64,000 nt of DNA from Talinum fruticosum. Lineage: Eukaryota; Streptophyta; Magnoliopsida; Caryophyllales; Talinaceae. The notes below the pieces were generated by a model, which saw only the letters and a list, made by a program, of their open reading frames with translations, was not told the DNA's origin and ran no database searches. This document shows, piece after piece, positions 27,680 through 38,632 of this stretch; the stretch's first letter is position 1, and every line of letters starts with the position of its first letter. A program made the translations under genes and the position numbers. The DNA lies in contig JAITYX010000045.1 in the NCBI GenBank assembly GCA_021018815.1, positions 3,100,001-3,164,000 on the forward strand. The letters are read 5' to 3'.

Positions 27680-29250
27680 ATACCCATACACCTATCTTTT
27701 GCTCGTCCTCGAGCAAAAAAAAAAAAAAGAAAAAAAGAAAAACAAACAAAATAAAATTCTAACTCACTGTCGTAGGAATCACGGTTGCATTTGGCATATG
27801 CAACAAGCCCTTTAAACCCATTGGCAACCCAAGTGGACGAGTCAGGTCTCGTGAGGGTTTGTGGAAGATATACCCACAAAATCTTTGAAGTATTTTTGGA
27901 TTTTTCAAAAGCATAAGATAAATACAAAGCAAAGGGGAAGTATGCACAAGTCAATCAATTTTATCACCCTAACACACTATCTACTAGCTATATACAAGCA
28001 AAACGCACGATCAATACACTTAAGCCACAAATGCACTCTTGGATTCTTATTTTTCACCCTGCACAACACAATAATACGATATGTACGCCTTGGTGCTCAA
28101 GTGCAAAGTGTCATCAAACCTCGTAAATCAAATTGCTAAAGCTAACACGATTCCCTCTACTTACTTAGATGACTTCCATGCTCATCTTTCTTTCTTCTTT
28201 TGAATAATCAAAATTTAACACACACATACATAACTTGATTCCAAATGTCCCTTCTCCTGGGTGGGTAGCTCTTGGATTTTTGAGCTCCTTAAGTACTCCG
28301 GAGGAAACACAAAGCAAGCACATAATTGGGTTGTCTTCCCTTTTAGAGGGTTTTATTTGTTAATTTGTGCATAGGACTTTTTCACAACCCAAGTAGAGGT
28401 ATCGGAATCAAGTGAAAACAACCACATATTCAAAGATAAGGATAAAGAGAGTGACTATGAATAATCGTGTCGGTTTTATTCGCTTTTCTTTTTTTTTTTC
28501 ATGATCACACTTATTAATGAGCATTACGAAGTCATTAAGTAAACAAAAGGTTCCCGGATTAACCTAGCAATCTAACATCTAAGGTGATGGTTTGGTGTAC
28601 AAGGTAGGCACAAAATCGTACATATGAGGCGGGATTATTATAGAAATCAAAACCTACACCATATGCCAAGTGTTTAATTATGCACATTTTACCTATATAT
28701 AAGCTAAAAACCAAGTTATTAGAGATCAAAAACTAATAAAAAAGGCACAAAATCCCCAAAGCTAAAAAAACTATACAAAAAATGCAAATTTTTTACAAGA
28801 AACGTGAACATGGGCACATGACTTCTCCCCCTCCCCCACACAAAATCCGACAATGTCCTCATTGGGAGCCAAGGAGTCACAATGCCAATAAAACAACACA
28901 ACACAAGAAACACAAAATGACCCCAACAAAACAATAGATATATACAAACAAAAACAAAAACACAAAATATAAACACAACATAAACAAAAAAAGGTGAAAA
29001 TGGTGATCATAGCCATCAAGGCTCAACAACATCCCAAATTTCATCCTCAAACCGATCACCAATAAAATCGCAAACCTAAATATTCACAACTAAGTGAAAA
29101 ATAAACACAACCCTAGATATCCAGTAACTAACAAAAAAATTTAAAATAAATAAATAAAAGGAAGAGAGAAGGAACGATTATACCAGATCGGGTATTGATT
29201 ATACCTGAACTATGCCTATCTAAAATTTTACTCGGGAGAATTGAGGAGCA
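27680..29250 (-). other. LARD interior, non-coding 3' part
   Basis: Where a full gypsy element would carry pol, there is only AT-rich sequence with no recognisable protease, RT, RNase H or integrase motif. The minus-strand wording CTCGAGGACGAGCAAAAG at about 27702-27719 is typical of the end of the internal region in Athila-like elements, just ahead of the 3' LTR. Confidence 0.6.
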
Positions 29251-30450
29251 TCAGCCACTCCTCGTCTCATAGACACAGGTCTCCAACTTAGACGCCATCA
29301 AAGCTCTCAAGAGCTTATCGTGTGCCAGTGCATACATCTTAGAGTGATGGAGGTAAGAGAGCACTAGTAATGATGTAGCAAACAAAGTAAGTGCCCTCTC
29401 ACATTTATCAAATGCCATAGAAAAGTCAAAGAACGAGTGACATGCACGAATCAACATAACTTTCCTAGGCATGTCTTCTAGGTATGCACAATATGGATCA
29501 AAAGAAGGATCGTACCTCGTAAAGTCACATAGGGACTCATCACAAGCATGCACTAATGAAGGGGTGGAAAGAGATAAGGGGGATAAGACGGGAACAAGTT
29601 CAAGTGGCTCGGGAGATGGGAGATCAAATGGCATAATGTTAGGAGAGGTAGCCTCCACATAATCATCAATACATGGGTCATCTAGAGGAGTATCTTCAAA
29701 ATACGGCTCTAACAATGCAAATTCTTCCGACCAAGGTAGTAAATTATCGTAAGCGATTAAGGGTGAGGAATCAAAGGATGGTCAAACTCTTCCTCTAGTC
29801 CGAATTCTAAAGAAAAGAATACTCACCATCATCACGAGACTAATCTCGGACCTAAGAGATGGTAGGCAAGGGTCGGTTTCATGCAATAGGTTATACTCCC
29901 TATTTTCATTCAAAATTTGCACATGTCGTTCAATTATTTCCCTCATTTCACTTTCAAATTTAGCATATTGCTCATTCATTCTATCAATCACCCCTTCAAT
30001 TTCGGCATAAAAATCATGGGAGATATGATATGGACATGCATTCACATCATGGTCAAAAGATTGGCAATTAGAACACATAAGAAAAGTATGAGAGGATTGA
30101 TGATGATATGCATTCCCAAAATGATCAACACACGGAGATTGAGCATGTAAATCATAAGGGGAGGGGGAAGGACACTAAGAAATCTCACTAGCATGCTCAT
30201 TTTCCCATTAAAATCGAGCTAAAAACTCAAACAATTCCCATAACTCATCGGCATTCAAAGTACAAAGACCACCATAACTCATGGACTCAAGAGTAGCTCG
30301 AGTCTCATGAATTATACCCTCAAGCACGACATTAAAAATTTTCCATTTTTGATTCGTGAAAGGAACATTTGAGCACGATAGTCATTTAATCTCGACAAAT
30401 ATCTCTAAAAAGGCTCGTGCTCACGTTGAATGAAATGAAAAATTTCCATT
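29251..30450 (-). pseudogene. Gag-like protein relic of the LARD, with CCHC zinc knuckle
   Basis: The minus strand carries pieces of a Gag-like protein. In the frame from 30078 the text CSNCQSFDHDVNACP gives C-x2-C-x4-H-x4-C, a zinc knuckle (30034-30075). It is followed by a helical segment FYAEIEGVIDRMNEQYAKF, likely a coiled coil. The next frame (29715-29251) is acidic and proline-rich near its start, then helical. Upstream, before 30078, short segments such as WELFEFLARFQWENEHASE resemble the region before the knuckle in related elements, but stops interrupt them. Gag packages element RNA; the knuckle is the RNA-binding part. No pol follows. Confidence 0.6.
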
Positions 30451-30554
30451 TTGATACTTTTTTTTGGTTTTTTCAAAAACTTTTTTTTTTGATTTTGGAA
30501 TAACAACCTACTCTTGAATACTTAAAACAAGCTCTAATATTGAAAACCGCCTAC

Positions 30555-30573
30555 TCCCAGGCAACGGCGCCAA
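30555..30573 (-). other. LARD primer-binding site
   Basis: On the minus strand TTGGCGCCGTTGCCTGGGA lies 2 bases past the upstream LTR. Plant Athila/Tat-type elements have primer sites of the TGGCGCCGTTGCCGGGGA type. Confidence 0.8.
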
Positions 30574-30575
30574 TT

Positions 30576-31937
30576 ACTTCGTCGCAGTTTCCACGACTCA
30601 CAAATGAAAGTGACCTCGAGTGAGTATTCGAGGGTGTCCAACCACGAGGAGTAGGGTTTCAAGTATTGGAATTTAATCCGAGCGGCTCAAGCTAGGCCAA
30701 ATCAAAGATGCAGGATATTAAGTAATGAAACCTAAATTAAGGTTAAAAAGGTGGCTCAACATAGATGAAAACTCTTTCAAGCATTTCATCGAACACTTGG
30801 AAGGCATGAGTGAAAACTCAACTTTGAACGTATAAATTGGGTGTAAATAAACCTAATACATGACTAACTAGCCATCAAAGGGCTAATCACAATACAATCT
30901 AACCAAACTACTCACTAAACATGAGAAAATTCAAGGTAAAGTCTAAACTAGTAACATAGCAAATAAGCATGGAGAGGAAAGAGAAAACTCAACTAACTTG
31001 CATAAATCAAACAAATGAATATAAATCAATAACAAAATAGCAAACATTTAAACAAAACACATTAACTAAACTAACATTAATCTAACGAAATGAACAAGAA
31101 CAAAGCAAGAAATAAAGAGAGAAGGAAGAAGAAAGCTTAGCCATTTATGCTCCAAGACTCCATGGTTCACAATCTTCAATCCAAATGTACACTAATCTAA
31201 CTTACTTAATCTCCCTAATGGAATTTTAGCTAACTATAAAACTAATCTAACACCTAAACCCTAAGCAAGGGCTCTCCAAGAGGCTTCCTCCAAGATGTCG
31301 CCAAAAACCGGTTTAAATAGCCTAAAAATAGTCAAAATGAGTCCTAGGGCCTTGACACGGTCGTGCCAAGTGACACGGGATGATCGTGCCAAGTCTCTCG
31401 CTAAAAATAGAAAATTGCCCAAAACAGGGCCACCACGGCTTCTCTCACGGCCATAGGTCGGAATGTTGGCGCCGCCACAGGGTGTGCCATGGCCTGTGGG
31501 CAGGCCGTGGGGCCTCCAAATGGCCTTTTCTTGCTTGACTTTTGTTAAGCGGCACCGGACTAGTCCGAGGTGATCTTGGCGGCTCATGATTGCTCCGAAG
31601 GGTCTTCGAGAGGTTTTTCTTGGGTCCCGGAATGCCACAAATACTTGAACTTTGAGTGTGGTGATTCTGAAACTTTACTTCGAACTTTTGAAACTCTTGC
31701 GGAACGTTCACATGGGCTTGCGGATGGTCCAATATGGCTACGAAAAATTGAATATGGATCTTTGAATCTTGATTTGCCGAAATCATCATCATCTTCGCTC
31801 TATTCTCCGCAAGTTGTCCGGTTTGGCTTATTTCCTACAAAAGTAAATAAAATAAGTAAAAATCATAAAATTATATTATTTATGAGCCAAAAACATGTGT
31901 TAGGAGGCATATAATATACATCATTTACGCCCAAACA
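30576..31937 (-). repeat. LARD 5' LTR
   Basis: Direct repeat of 26315-27679, followed on the minus strand by the primer-binding site. Its outer end borders the ATTTC duplication at 31938-31942. Confidence 0.85.
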
Positions 31938-31942
31938 ATTTC

Positions 31943-34746
31943 CTGTTTCTTTTTGATTTTGTTCGTTGTTGATAATTAATTCATTCTTGTCTCATTGAAG
32001 TTTAGGGATCAGCTTATTCCTTTTGGTGATTGTTGGATTTAGGCTTTTGCAGTTCTGTTTTGAGTTGGATCTTTGATTTTATGATCAGATTATTGGCTTG
32101 AGGAGTTTGCTTACGCTTTTGTTGAATATTATTGGTATTTGTTGTTCGTACTTATCTTTGTGTGTTTTTATCGAAAGAGGAATTAGAAATGCCCCAAAAG
32201 AAATCTCCGACCCTTTTTGCCGACATTGTCATTTGTTTTGCTATATAGTTATAATTACTTTAGTTTGGAGCTTTGTGTCATATTCTAACTTGTCGAGTTT
32301 TACCTATTGATTATTCCCACCAAATATAAATTTTACGTATCGATTAGTAGATAACAGCTTTAAAACAATAGCTACGAACTTGAGAATCAAGTTTCATTCT
32401 TTAGATTGATCTATCGCTAGGAATAATTCCAAGTAAATGGAACAAAGAAAGATTTTTTTAGCGGTTTCAAAAATGTCACATACTCGATGCAGTCTAATCT
32501 TTACTCTTGTGCTCGTACACCCGGTTTTGGACCATAAATGTAGAAGAACTTGTTCAAAACCAGCACCTTTCTAGCTTCTCAAATGCCTAATTTCTAAAAA
32601 TGATATTATCTCGCTTCAGTAAATGGTTGGTGCATGTAATCTTTAGTCTAGTCTAGTATTCTTATCCAGTGCTATCAGTAGCATATCAAGTTTAAAACTT
32701 TTCAGTCTATGTAACCAATGGCTAAAATAGGCACCCCTTTTCCAATAATCATACTTAGAGAAGGAGCTTGTTATCCGGTAATAATATCAAGAGCAGGAGA
32801 TGTTTAGTGTTTTTCTAGGTTCAAGAATCTGCTCACCAGTCACCAATAATCCCCGCAAGAACAATGCCCATCTCTAAAATGGTGGAATCTGCTTGAATCC
32901 CTCACTTTGATATCTAACTCGTTAAATGATTTAAGTAGATGATTTATTTATCGAGTTTCTTAGCAACAATTTGTAAAAGAATTTGGTTTATTAAAACTTT
33001 TCTGCGTTGTAATCTAATGTGTTCTCATTTAAGGTATGATCTTTGTGTGAGTCTAACTCTTTGATTTAATTAATTTATGGGCTTTTCCTTGTCCAAGCTA
33101 GGTTACTAGCTAGATCATCCTCACGTGAGTGAGCCCCTCTTATTGCATTAATGTCTTTACTTTATTAGTGTGTATAATCTTGACTTCTAGATGAGAGATT
33201 TATCTTGTCAACACTTTGTTTAATTCAATGGGAAAGATATCGATGCGTAATTTGAAGACCCGTTGCGCCTTTTATTACTTGTGCGTTTTATTTTTATTGT
33301 TCAAAGATACATATTTTTCATTATATATGTATATATATAATATAATATACGATTCATAAAACTTAGAAAATCATTTCAAAAATTTATACATAATAAGTTA
33401 TATCGGTAAGTTATACACATACCTGTCATTGTATATATGCCTAAAAGTATAATAGTTAGATGGTAAAAATTGAAAGTCTTAAAAAGAAGAGAAAACATAC
33501 ATTCTCTCTCCCAAGCTCCAACAATCTTTGCTTGATTAGTCATTAACCCACAGTGTAATGTAGGTTTTGGTTGGTAAAAGTTCAAAGCTAAAAGTTCAAA
33601 CATAAATAATCAACCTAAGCTACTCACCATTAATTAACCTTTTTTTTACTCTTTGTTGTATAGTAGGTAGGTAATTAATTGTTTCATAGTACTTTTATTT
33701 CTTGAATTAGTTTTTGTGAGAGAAATGAGTATGTAGATTATCCCTTGGAAAAAACTACAAGTAGCTCATTTATTCAATTATATAGAAATTACCCATAAGG
33801 CATGAATATGATCAAGAATTCAATATTAATCAGGAGTTTGTATCTTGATAAGTTAAAGATCCCGCTAAAACTCAATTTTCTGGATCAGATGTGGTTGCCT
33901 CTTAAATGAGATGAGATTGAGCCCTTGGGTGACTTTAGTTAAGAACTTATTTTCCTATTCCTTCGAGTCCGTAGAGTGATGACTTGAGTCATGTGTATTA
34001 TTGACTTTAATGATTTTACTGTGTTAGTTCTTATTCTTAGGAGGATATTATAACTTGAATGACTTGTCTAGCCATTTATGTTTTATTAGATTTGAAGAAG
34101 AAAAAGAAATATAAATATAATTATTACTTTAGTGATTTCCAATTGAAGCTATTGAAGCCATAGCTTTGGACTAGGAGGTCATCGAATTCCTTTGTAAGGG
34201 GTTAACATATTATTGATGAAAGTGGTCATGTCAATATTCTAGATAAATAAGAAAGGACATACAAGGGAAGAAGGACAAAAGAGTGCGTGGGGTGGGGGGA
34301 GGGGTTTGACTTACAAGCCTTTGATAATGATAAGAATCTCACATTTCGGTGATGATTTATTAAATTGTATCAAATTCGATTTTTTAAAAGATACTAATTT
34401 TGCTATTTTTATGTTCGTGTTTTATAGGATAGTAGTGACCAATGTCAAGCATCTTGTGAAGTTGAAGTCAAATATCTTCTTACATATATAAAATTTTTTA
34501 GGATGATTTATTAATATTTAGATTACAAAAATCTTTTGTTATTTGAATTTAGATTGAACATGAGTTTTATATTATGTCCATATTTAGGGATTTTTTTGAA
34601 TATTTGAACATATTAATGGATATAGTTTGTTATAATATAATGCACGGATCACATCTCTAAGTTTATTAAGTCAATCCAATGACTTACGACGCGTAATTTT
34701 GTACTTGTGGTGGTTTTGCTACTAGTATATTTATTTATGAATTACA
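31943..34746 (+). other. CACTA interior, continuation of the leader-like segment
   Basis: T-rich sequence with the feel of a plant 5' leader intron (for example around 31945-32110), continuing the segment interrupted at 26309. A frame at 32098-32310 has no recognised similarity. No transposase motif was seen. From about 34250 the sequence grades into the right subterminal region. Confidence 0.4.
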
Positions 34747-35297
34747 AGGTTGTCATAACCATGATGTCATGTGTACTTTTGTGCTTGAACTAAATATCAT
34801 TCCACTCGGTGCTGTCATGATTATAAATAACCTTGTCATGATTGCTCTCGTGGGTATAACATATAGTATGCCACGGGTCGCTACCATGTCTAGAAGTAGA
34901 CTTACCATGGGATAATGTATAGCATGCCACGGGTTGCTATCGTGCCTAAATGAAGACTTGCCATGGAATAACGTATAGCATGCCACAGATTGCTACGAGT
35001 GCCTAGACGCGGACTTGCCACAGGATAACATATAGTATGCCACATGTCGCTTCGTGCCTAGAATTAGGCTTGCCACGGTATTCCGTGGCTAAAGTAAGTA
35101 CCTTGCCATAAGTATTTCTATGACCACCAGTTTTCCTATACCCACAGTAGTCATTTTTATGTGGTAACAACCTTTCCACAATCGCTTGTGCCACGTAGCT
35201 CATTTCGTAAATTCCTATGGTAAGATGGCATTGCCACGAGAATTTGAAACTAGTGCCATGAAATCTTTTATGGCATAAGTAGTGATTTTTTGTAGTG
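34747..35297. repeat. CACTA right terminal and subterminal repeats
   Basis: At least four related units of about 60 bp between 34855 and 35080 contain TAGCATGCCAC or TAGTATGCCAC, then a CTTGCCA(C/T) word. They are followed by further GCCAC motifs, and the segment ends ATTTTTTGTAGTG at 35297. Frames on the minus strand (34753-34986, 35003-35371) are translations of the repeats. Confidence 0.85.
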
Positions 35298-35360
35298 AAT
35301 CTACTAGGAAAAGATGGCATTGGCTTGTAAGGTTCCTTATAAATTTCATTAGCGTCAGTA

Positions 35361-36002
35361 TAGACAAGCAAAAAACCGAAATCGAAAAATTGAACCGAAA
35401 AATCAGGCTAAATCGAACTGATTTTTCAGCTAACCGAACTGGTTTAAGAATCCGATTAATCAATAACCGGTTTATCCGGTTACGCTTACTGTTCACTAGT
35501 TTGAAATAGGCAGTTAACCGAACCGAACCGATTAAATATTTTAATTTTATTTATAAAAAATGCTGTTAAATTTCAAGATGAAGTGTATAATAATTTGTGA
35601 TTTAGTATTGTTGATTTTGCTATATTATGGAAGCACCATTTTTAGCTAACAAATTTTTTTCTATGGTCAAGCCAACTAGAAACAATGAGATCCATTTTAT
35701 TATTATTTTTTTGTTTTGATCATCAAGCCATCAAATGTCGTATTAAACCGCAGAAAATGTTGTCTCACAATTTTTTTAATTCTCAATAGGTTTTTTTAAC
35801 ATTTCTATCATAAAAAAGATTTAAACAGCTTTAACTAACAATTCCGGTTAACCGGCTAACCAAACCGAAAAATCGATCAACCAATATCCGGTTAACCGAT
35901 TTATCCGTTTACAATTACGGTTTACATTTTTCCAAATCGTAAATTCAGTTAACCAATTCAAAGCTCCTCGAATAGAACCGGACCGACCAATGCTCACCCC
36001 TA
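35361..36002. mobile_element. MITE-like element rich in GGTTAACCGG motifs
   Basis: Dense AACCGG/CCGGTT words occur at both ends (35380-35530 and 35840-35990). The right end, TGCTCACCCCTA, is the reverse complement of TAGGGGTGAGCA, a terminus I know from plant hAT-type MITEs. The left end starts TAGACAAGCA, a weak match. No transposase; a clear target duplication was not found. Confidence 0.55.
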
Positions 36003-36004
36003 AG

Positions 36005-37372
36005 TGTTGGAGGCATTATCTTAATTTTGGCTAGGATCATGCTCATTTACCTCTATTTCCTATTCTACCTCTATGTTTCTTGTTTGGGCTTGCATTGAAG
36101 CAATATTGATACTCCTAACACTAGGTTTTAGCTCACAATTTTGACTAATTTAAACTTCTTATATATGCTTTTATGCTTAGTTAGGTAAGAGGTTGAGAAA
36201 TAAGAAACTCGTAGCTATCAAAGATTTGAGAGCCAAATGAAGGTTAGAGGTTCGGGATCGAGGAAGTGAAGATCAAGCAATGAAGAAAAGGCCCAGCAGC
36301 TCATGGCACAGTCGTGCCGTAACATGGCGTGATCATGCCGGCTTACATGACCGTGCTCGAAACGAGGCACGACCGTGTCACTATGATTTTTCCCTTTAGT
36401 TTTCTCGACAGAGAGTTGGCACGGTCATGACAAGTGCCAAGTTAGATTCTTGGCTGTATAAATACACTGTTTCGACCTTTGAAAAGGAAGTTCGTCATTT
36501 TTAGGTTTTTAGGGTTTTTAAACAGCTTTTCTCTCTAAACTCTCTTACTATTTTAATTTTGAATCAATGGAAGTTTAAGTTTTTCTATTTTCATTTGATT
36601 CCCTTGCTAATTTCATTTAGTTTGATGTTAATTTCAAGCATTTTAGTTGATGCTCTATTTTGATTCTTACCAAAATCCAATCCGGATCCCCCATTTAGGT
36701 GAGAAAGAGGATAAAAGTGAGTAAAGACTCACCTTTGATTAGGTTGGAGGCTTTTTCTTACTTATGCAATCTCAATCACCCCTTAAGTTGCATTAGTGCC
36801 ATTGATTTTTTCTCTTTAGTTTGTCAATATTAGACCCACAAAAATGTAGTACCTTTGAATAGAGAAATTTGCTGGAAATTGAAAATGGAAATGATATTGG
36901 AAGTAGTTTGAATGGGTAACTTTTGCCTAATCTCTCTCTTTTACATTTTGCTTAGTTGTGGCTATTTAGGATTGTTGCTATTTACTTTTCTAGTTGTGGA
37001 TATTTAGGATTGCTATTAGCTTTTAAGTAATTGTGATTTGGGTGATATCTTGAGGAAGAAGTTTGGTTATTGTGAGCCATGTGGGCTTTGATCACCCTTA
37101 GATATTGTAGTGGTAATATGATTGTTAGTTTTAGTGTTAATTGTTTGCTAATTTGATAGCTTATTTGTGAACTTTATTCAATCAAAACGTTAGTGGTAAT
37201 TACATTCCATCCCCGAGGACGACACTTTCTAAACCCTTGAAATACGATGAACATTTCTCGTTGTTTCTCTTCCCCACTCTTAAGTGTTATGGCACTCACA
37301 TTTTCTTTTGGATCGTGGAAATGTTGATATTGCATCTAGGCTTGTGGGTTGCTAACTATAGTATCATTAACA
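36005..37372 (+). mobile_element. Candidate solo LTR
   Basis: The segment starts TGTTGGAGG and ends ATTAACA, with TG...CA ends. It has a promoter-like region: a TATA box at 36457-36464, then a TTTAGGGTTTTTAAAC leader and a CTCTCTAAACTC tract. The CCCCGAGGACGAC wording at 37211 recalls U5 regions of Athila-type LTRs. On its right it abuts the point where the minus-strand gag at 37373-38373 stops. No target duplication is visible, so the ends are tentative. Confidence 0.45.
36457..36464 (+). promoter_or_regulatory. TATA box of candidate solo LTR
   Basis: TATAAATA in the context TTGGCTGTATAAATACACTG, followed by a CT-rich leader, as in retrotransposon LTR promoters. Confidence 0.5.
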
Positions 37373-38373
37373 GTTTGTCTCTCTTGAACCTCGCTTAATG
37401 GTTGCCTCTAAACTTTGGAACCTATGGTTATTATCTTTTTCTAGCCATCCATCTTCTTAATGATTTAATCTAAAAGATAATTAGTTCTATCTTGAGGAGA
37501 GGATTGATAAAATTTTAGGGGTTTTCTTTAAATCCATACCTAAGATTGAGGTGGTCTCTAGATTATTCATTGTAAATGGTAGAGAATGGGTCATAGTTCC
37601 TTTAACCTTGATTGGAAAAATAACATTCACATACCCCTTTTTGTTGTGTACACATGCAGCAAGAGAATGGCTATCTAAACAACAAATACTACAAATTACT
37701 CGTTTCTCCTCTATTGACCAATTTATTCAAGCATAGCAGTAATTTGGGACAACTGGAACTCTACGGATGGACCTAAATTGAACTCATTAACTTTCCTAAA
37801 CCGAGTATCTCCAATTCCAAATTGTTGAGTATTTTTGGCCATAATATTAAATAGTTCTCTAGCCTGAGTCAAAGTCTTATGAAACAAGGTCCCTCCACTA
37901 GGAACATCTACCATATTTCTATCTATGTGCATTAAACCCTCATAAAAATATTGAATCAATAACTAGCACATAATTTATTAAAAACGTTCCCAATATCTAT
38001 AAAAAGCCCCCAGCTTATCTATTTTATGCCATAAAATTTTTCTAATAGACCTAATTCTTGATGTAGGAAAACATTTCTTTAAAAATGCTTTATGAACTTG
38101 GATCCATGTAGTGAATGTAGTAGGGGGTAGATAATATAGCCAATGTTTAGCCTTATCCCGAAATGAAAAAGGAATGATTCTCAACTTAATTTGGTCTTGG
38201 GCAATTCCCTCAAGTTGCAAGGTGGAACATGTAATAATAAACTCATTGATATGTCGATAAGGGTCCTCACCAGGTAGTCCATGAAACTTAGATAACAAAT
38301 TTAAAAATCCTAACCTCAATTTTAGTGGTCGATCTAATGCATGATGTAAAATAGGTAGAAGTTGTGTATCCAC
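37373..38373 (-). pseudogene. Ty3/gypsy (Athila-like) Gag, broken
   Basis: Two minus-strand frames make up a retrotransposon Gag. The first (38373-37978) contains LLSKFHGLPGEDPYRHINEF and KAKHWLYYLPPTTFTTW, matching the Pfam Retrotrans_gag core. The second (37959-37723) contains IQYFYEGL...RNMVDVPSGG and ARELFNIMAKNTQQFG, characteristic of Athila-like elements. Stops near 37960-37977 separate them. Farther along, CSICCLDSHSLAAC (37652-37693) is a C-x2-C-x4-H-x4-C zinc knuckle. Similarity is lost at about 37373, where the candidate solo LTR begins, and no pol remains. Gag forms the particle and binds RNA. Confidence 0.8.
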
Positions 38374-38610
38374 TTAGGGTGCAACAAGTTCATATAAAAT
38401 AGTCTTCTCAATAATTTTAGAACTTACAACAACATAATTAGATACACTTACTTGGCTTTCAACTTCTTTAAATATATACTCCTTATTAAAACAAAAAAAC
38501 TAAAAATATATAAAAATAAACTAATAAAGTCACAACAAAGTAATATAAGTCGTGATATAAGAGAAACAAAGTAATATACTGGATAAAACCTAACAACTAT
38601 TCTTTTATTT

Positions 38611-38630
38611 CCTCGGTAATGGCGCCAAAA
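38611..38630 (-). other. Primer-binding site of the Athila-like element
   Basis: On the minus strand TTTTGGCGCCATTACCGAGG directly follows the LTR end. It is a variant of the TGGCGCCGTTGCC type used by plant gypsy elements. Confidence 0.75.
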
Positions 38631-38632
38631 TT

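Larger units (their letters stand above)
26315..31937 (-). mobile_element. Ty3/gypsy LARD (gag-only, Athila-like), with two LTRs
   Basis: Two direct repeats, 26315-27679 and 30576-31937, flank a 2.9 kb interior. In minus orientation the LTR begins TGTTTGGGC. A primer-binding site (TTGGCGCCGTTGCCTGGGA) follows the upstream LTR. The element is bounded by ATTTC (26310-26314 and 31938-31942). The interior has a gag-like coding relic with a CCHC knuckle but no protease, reverse transcriptase or integrase, so it must have depended on a helper. The LTRs differ by scattered substitutions and small indels. It sits inside the CACTA element. Confidence 0.85.
23556..35297. mobile_element. CACTA (En/Spm-type) transposon, non-autonomous, with nested insertions
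   Basis: The right end is ATTTTTTGTAGTG at 35297, a perfect CACTACAAAAAAT terminus. The left end at 23556 is the same sequence with changes (CGCTAAAAGAAATCATCACT against CACTACAAAAAATCACTACT). Both ends are flanked by AAT (23553-23555 and 35298-35300), the 3-bp duplication of the family. Behind each end lie repeated subterminal words containing GCCACG(A/G)G and TTGTGCCAC. The 11.7 kb span contains a 1.6 kb solo LTR and a 5.6 kb gypsy LARD, leaving about 4.5 kb of its own. No transposase domain was recognised in that remainder. Confidence 0.8.
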
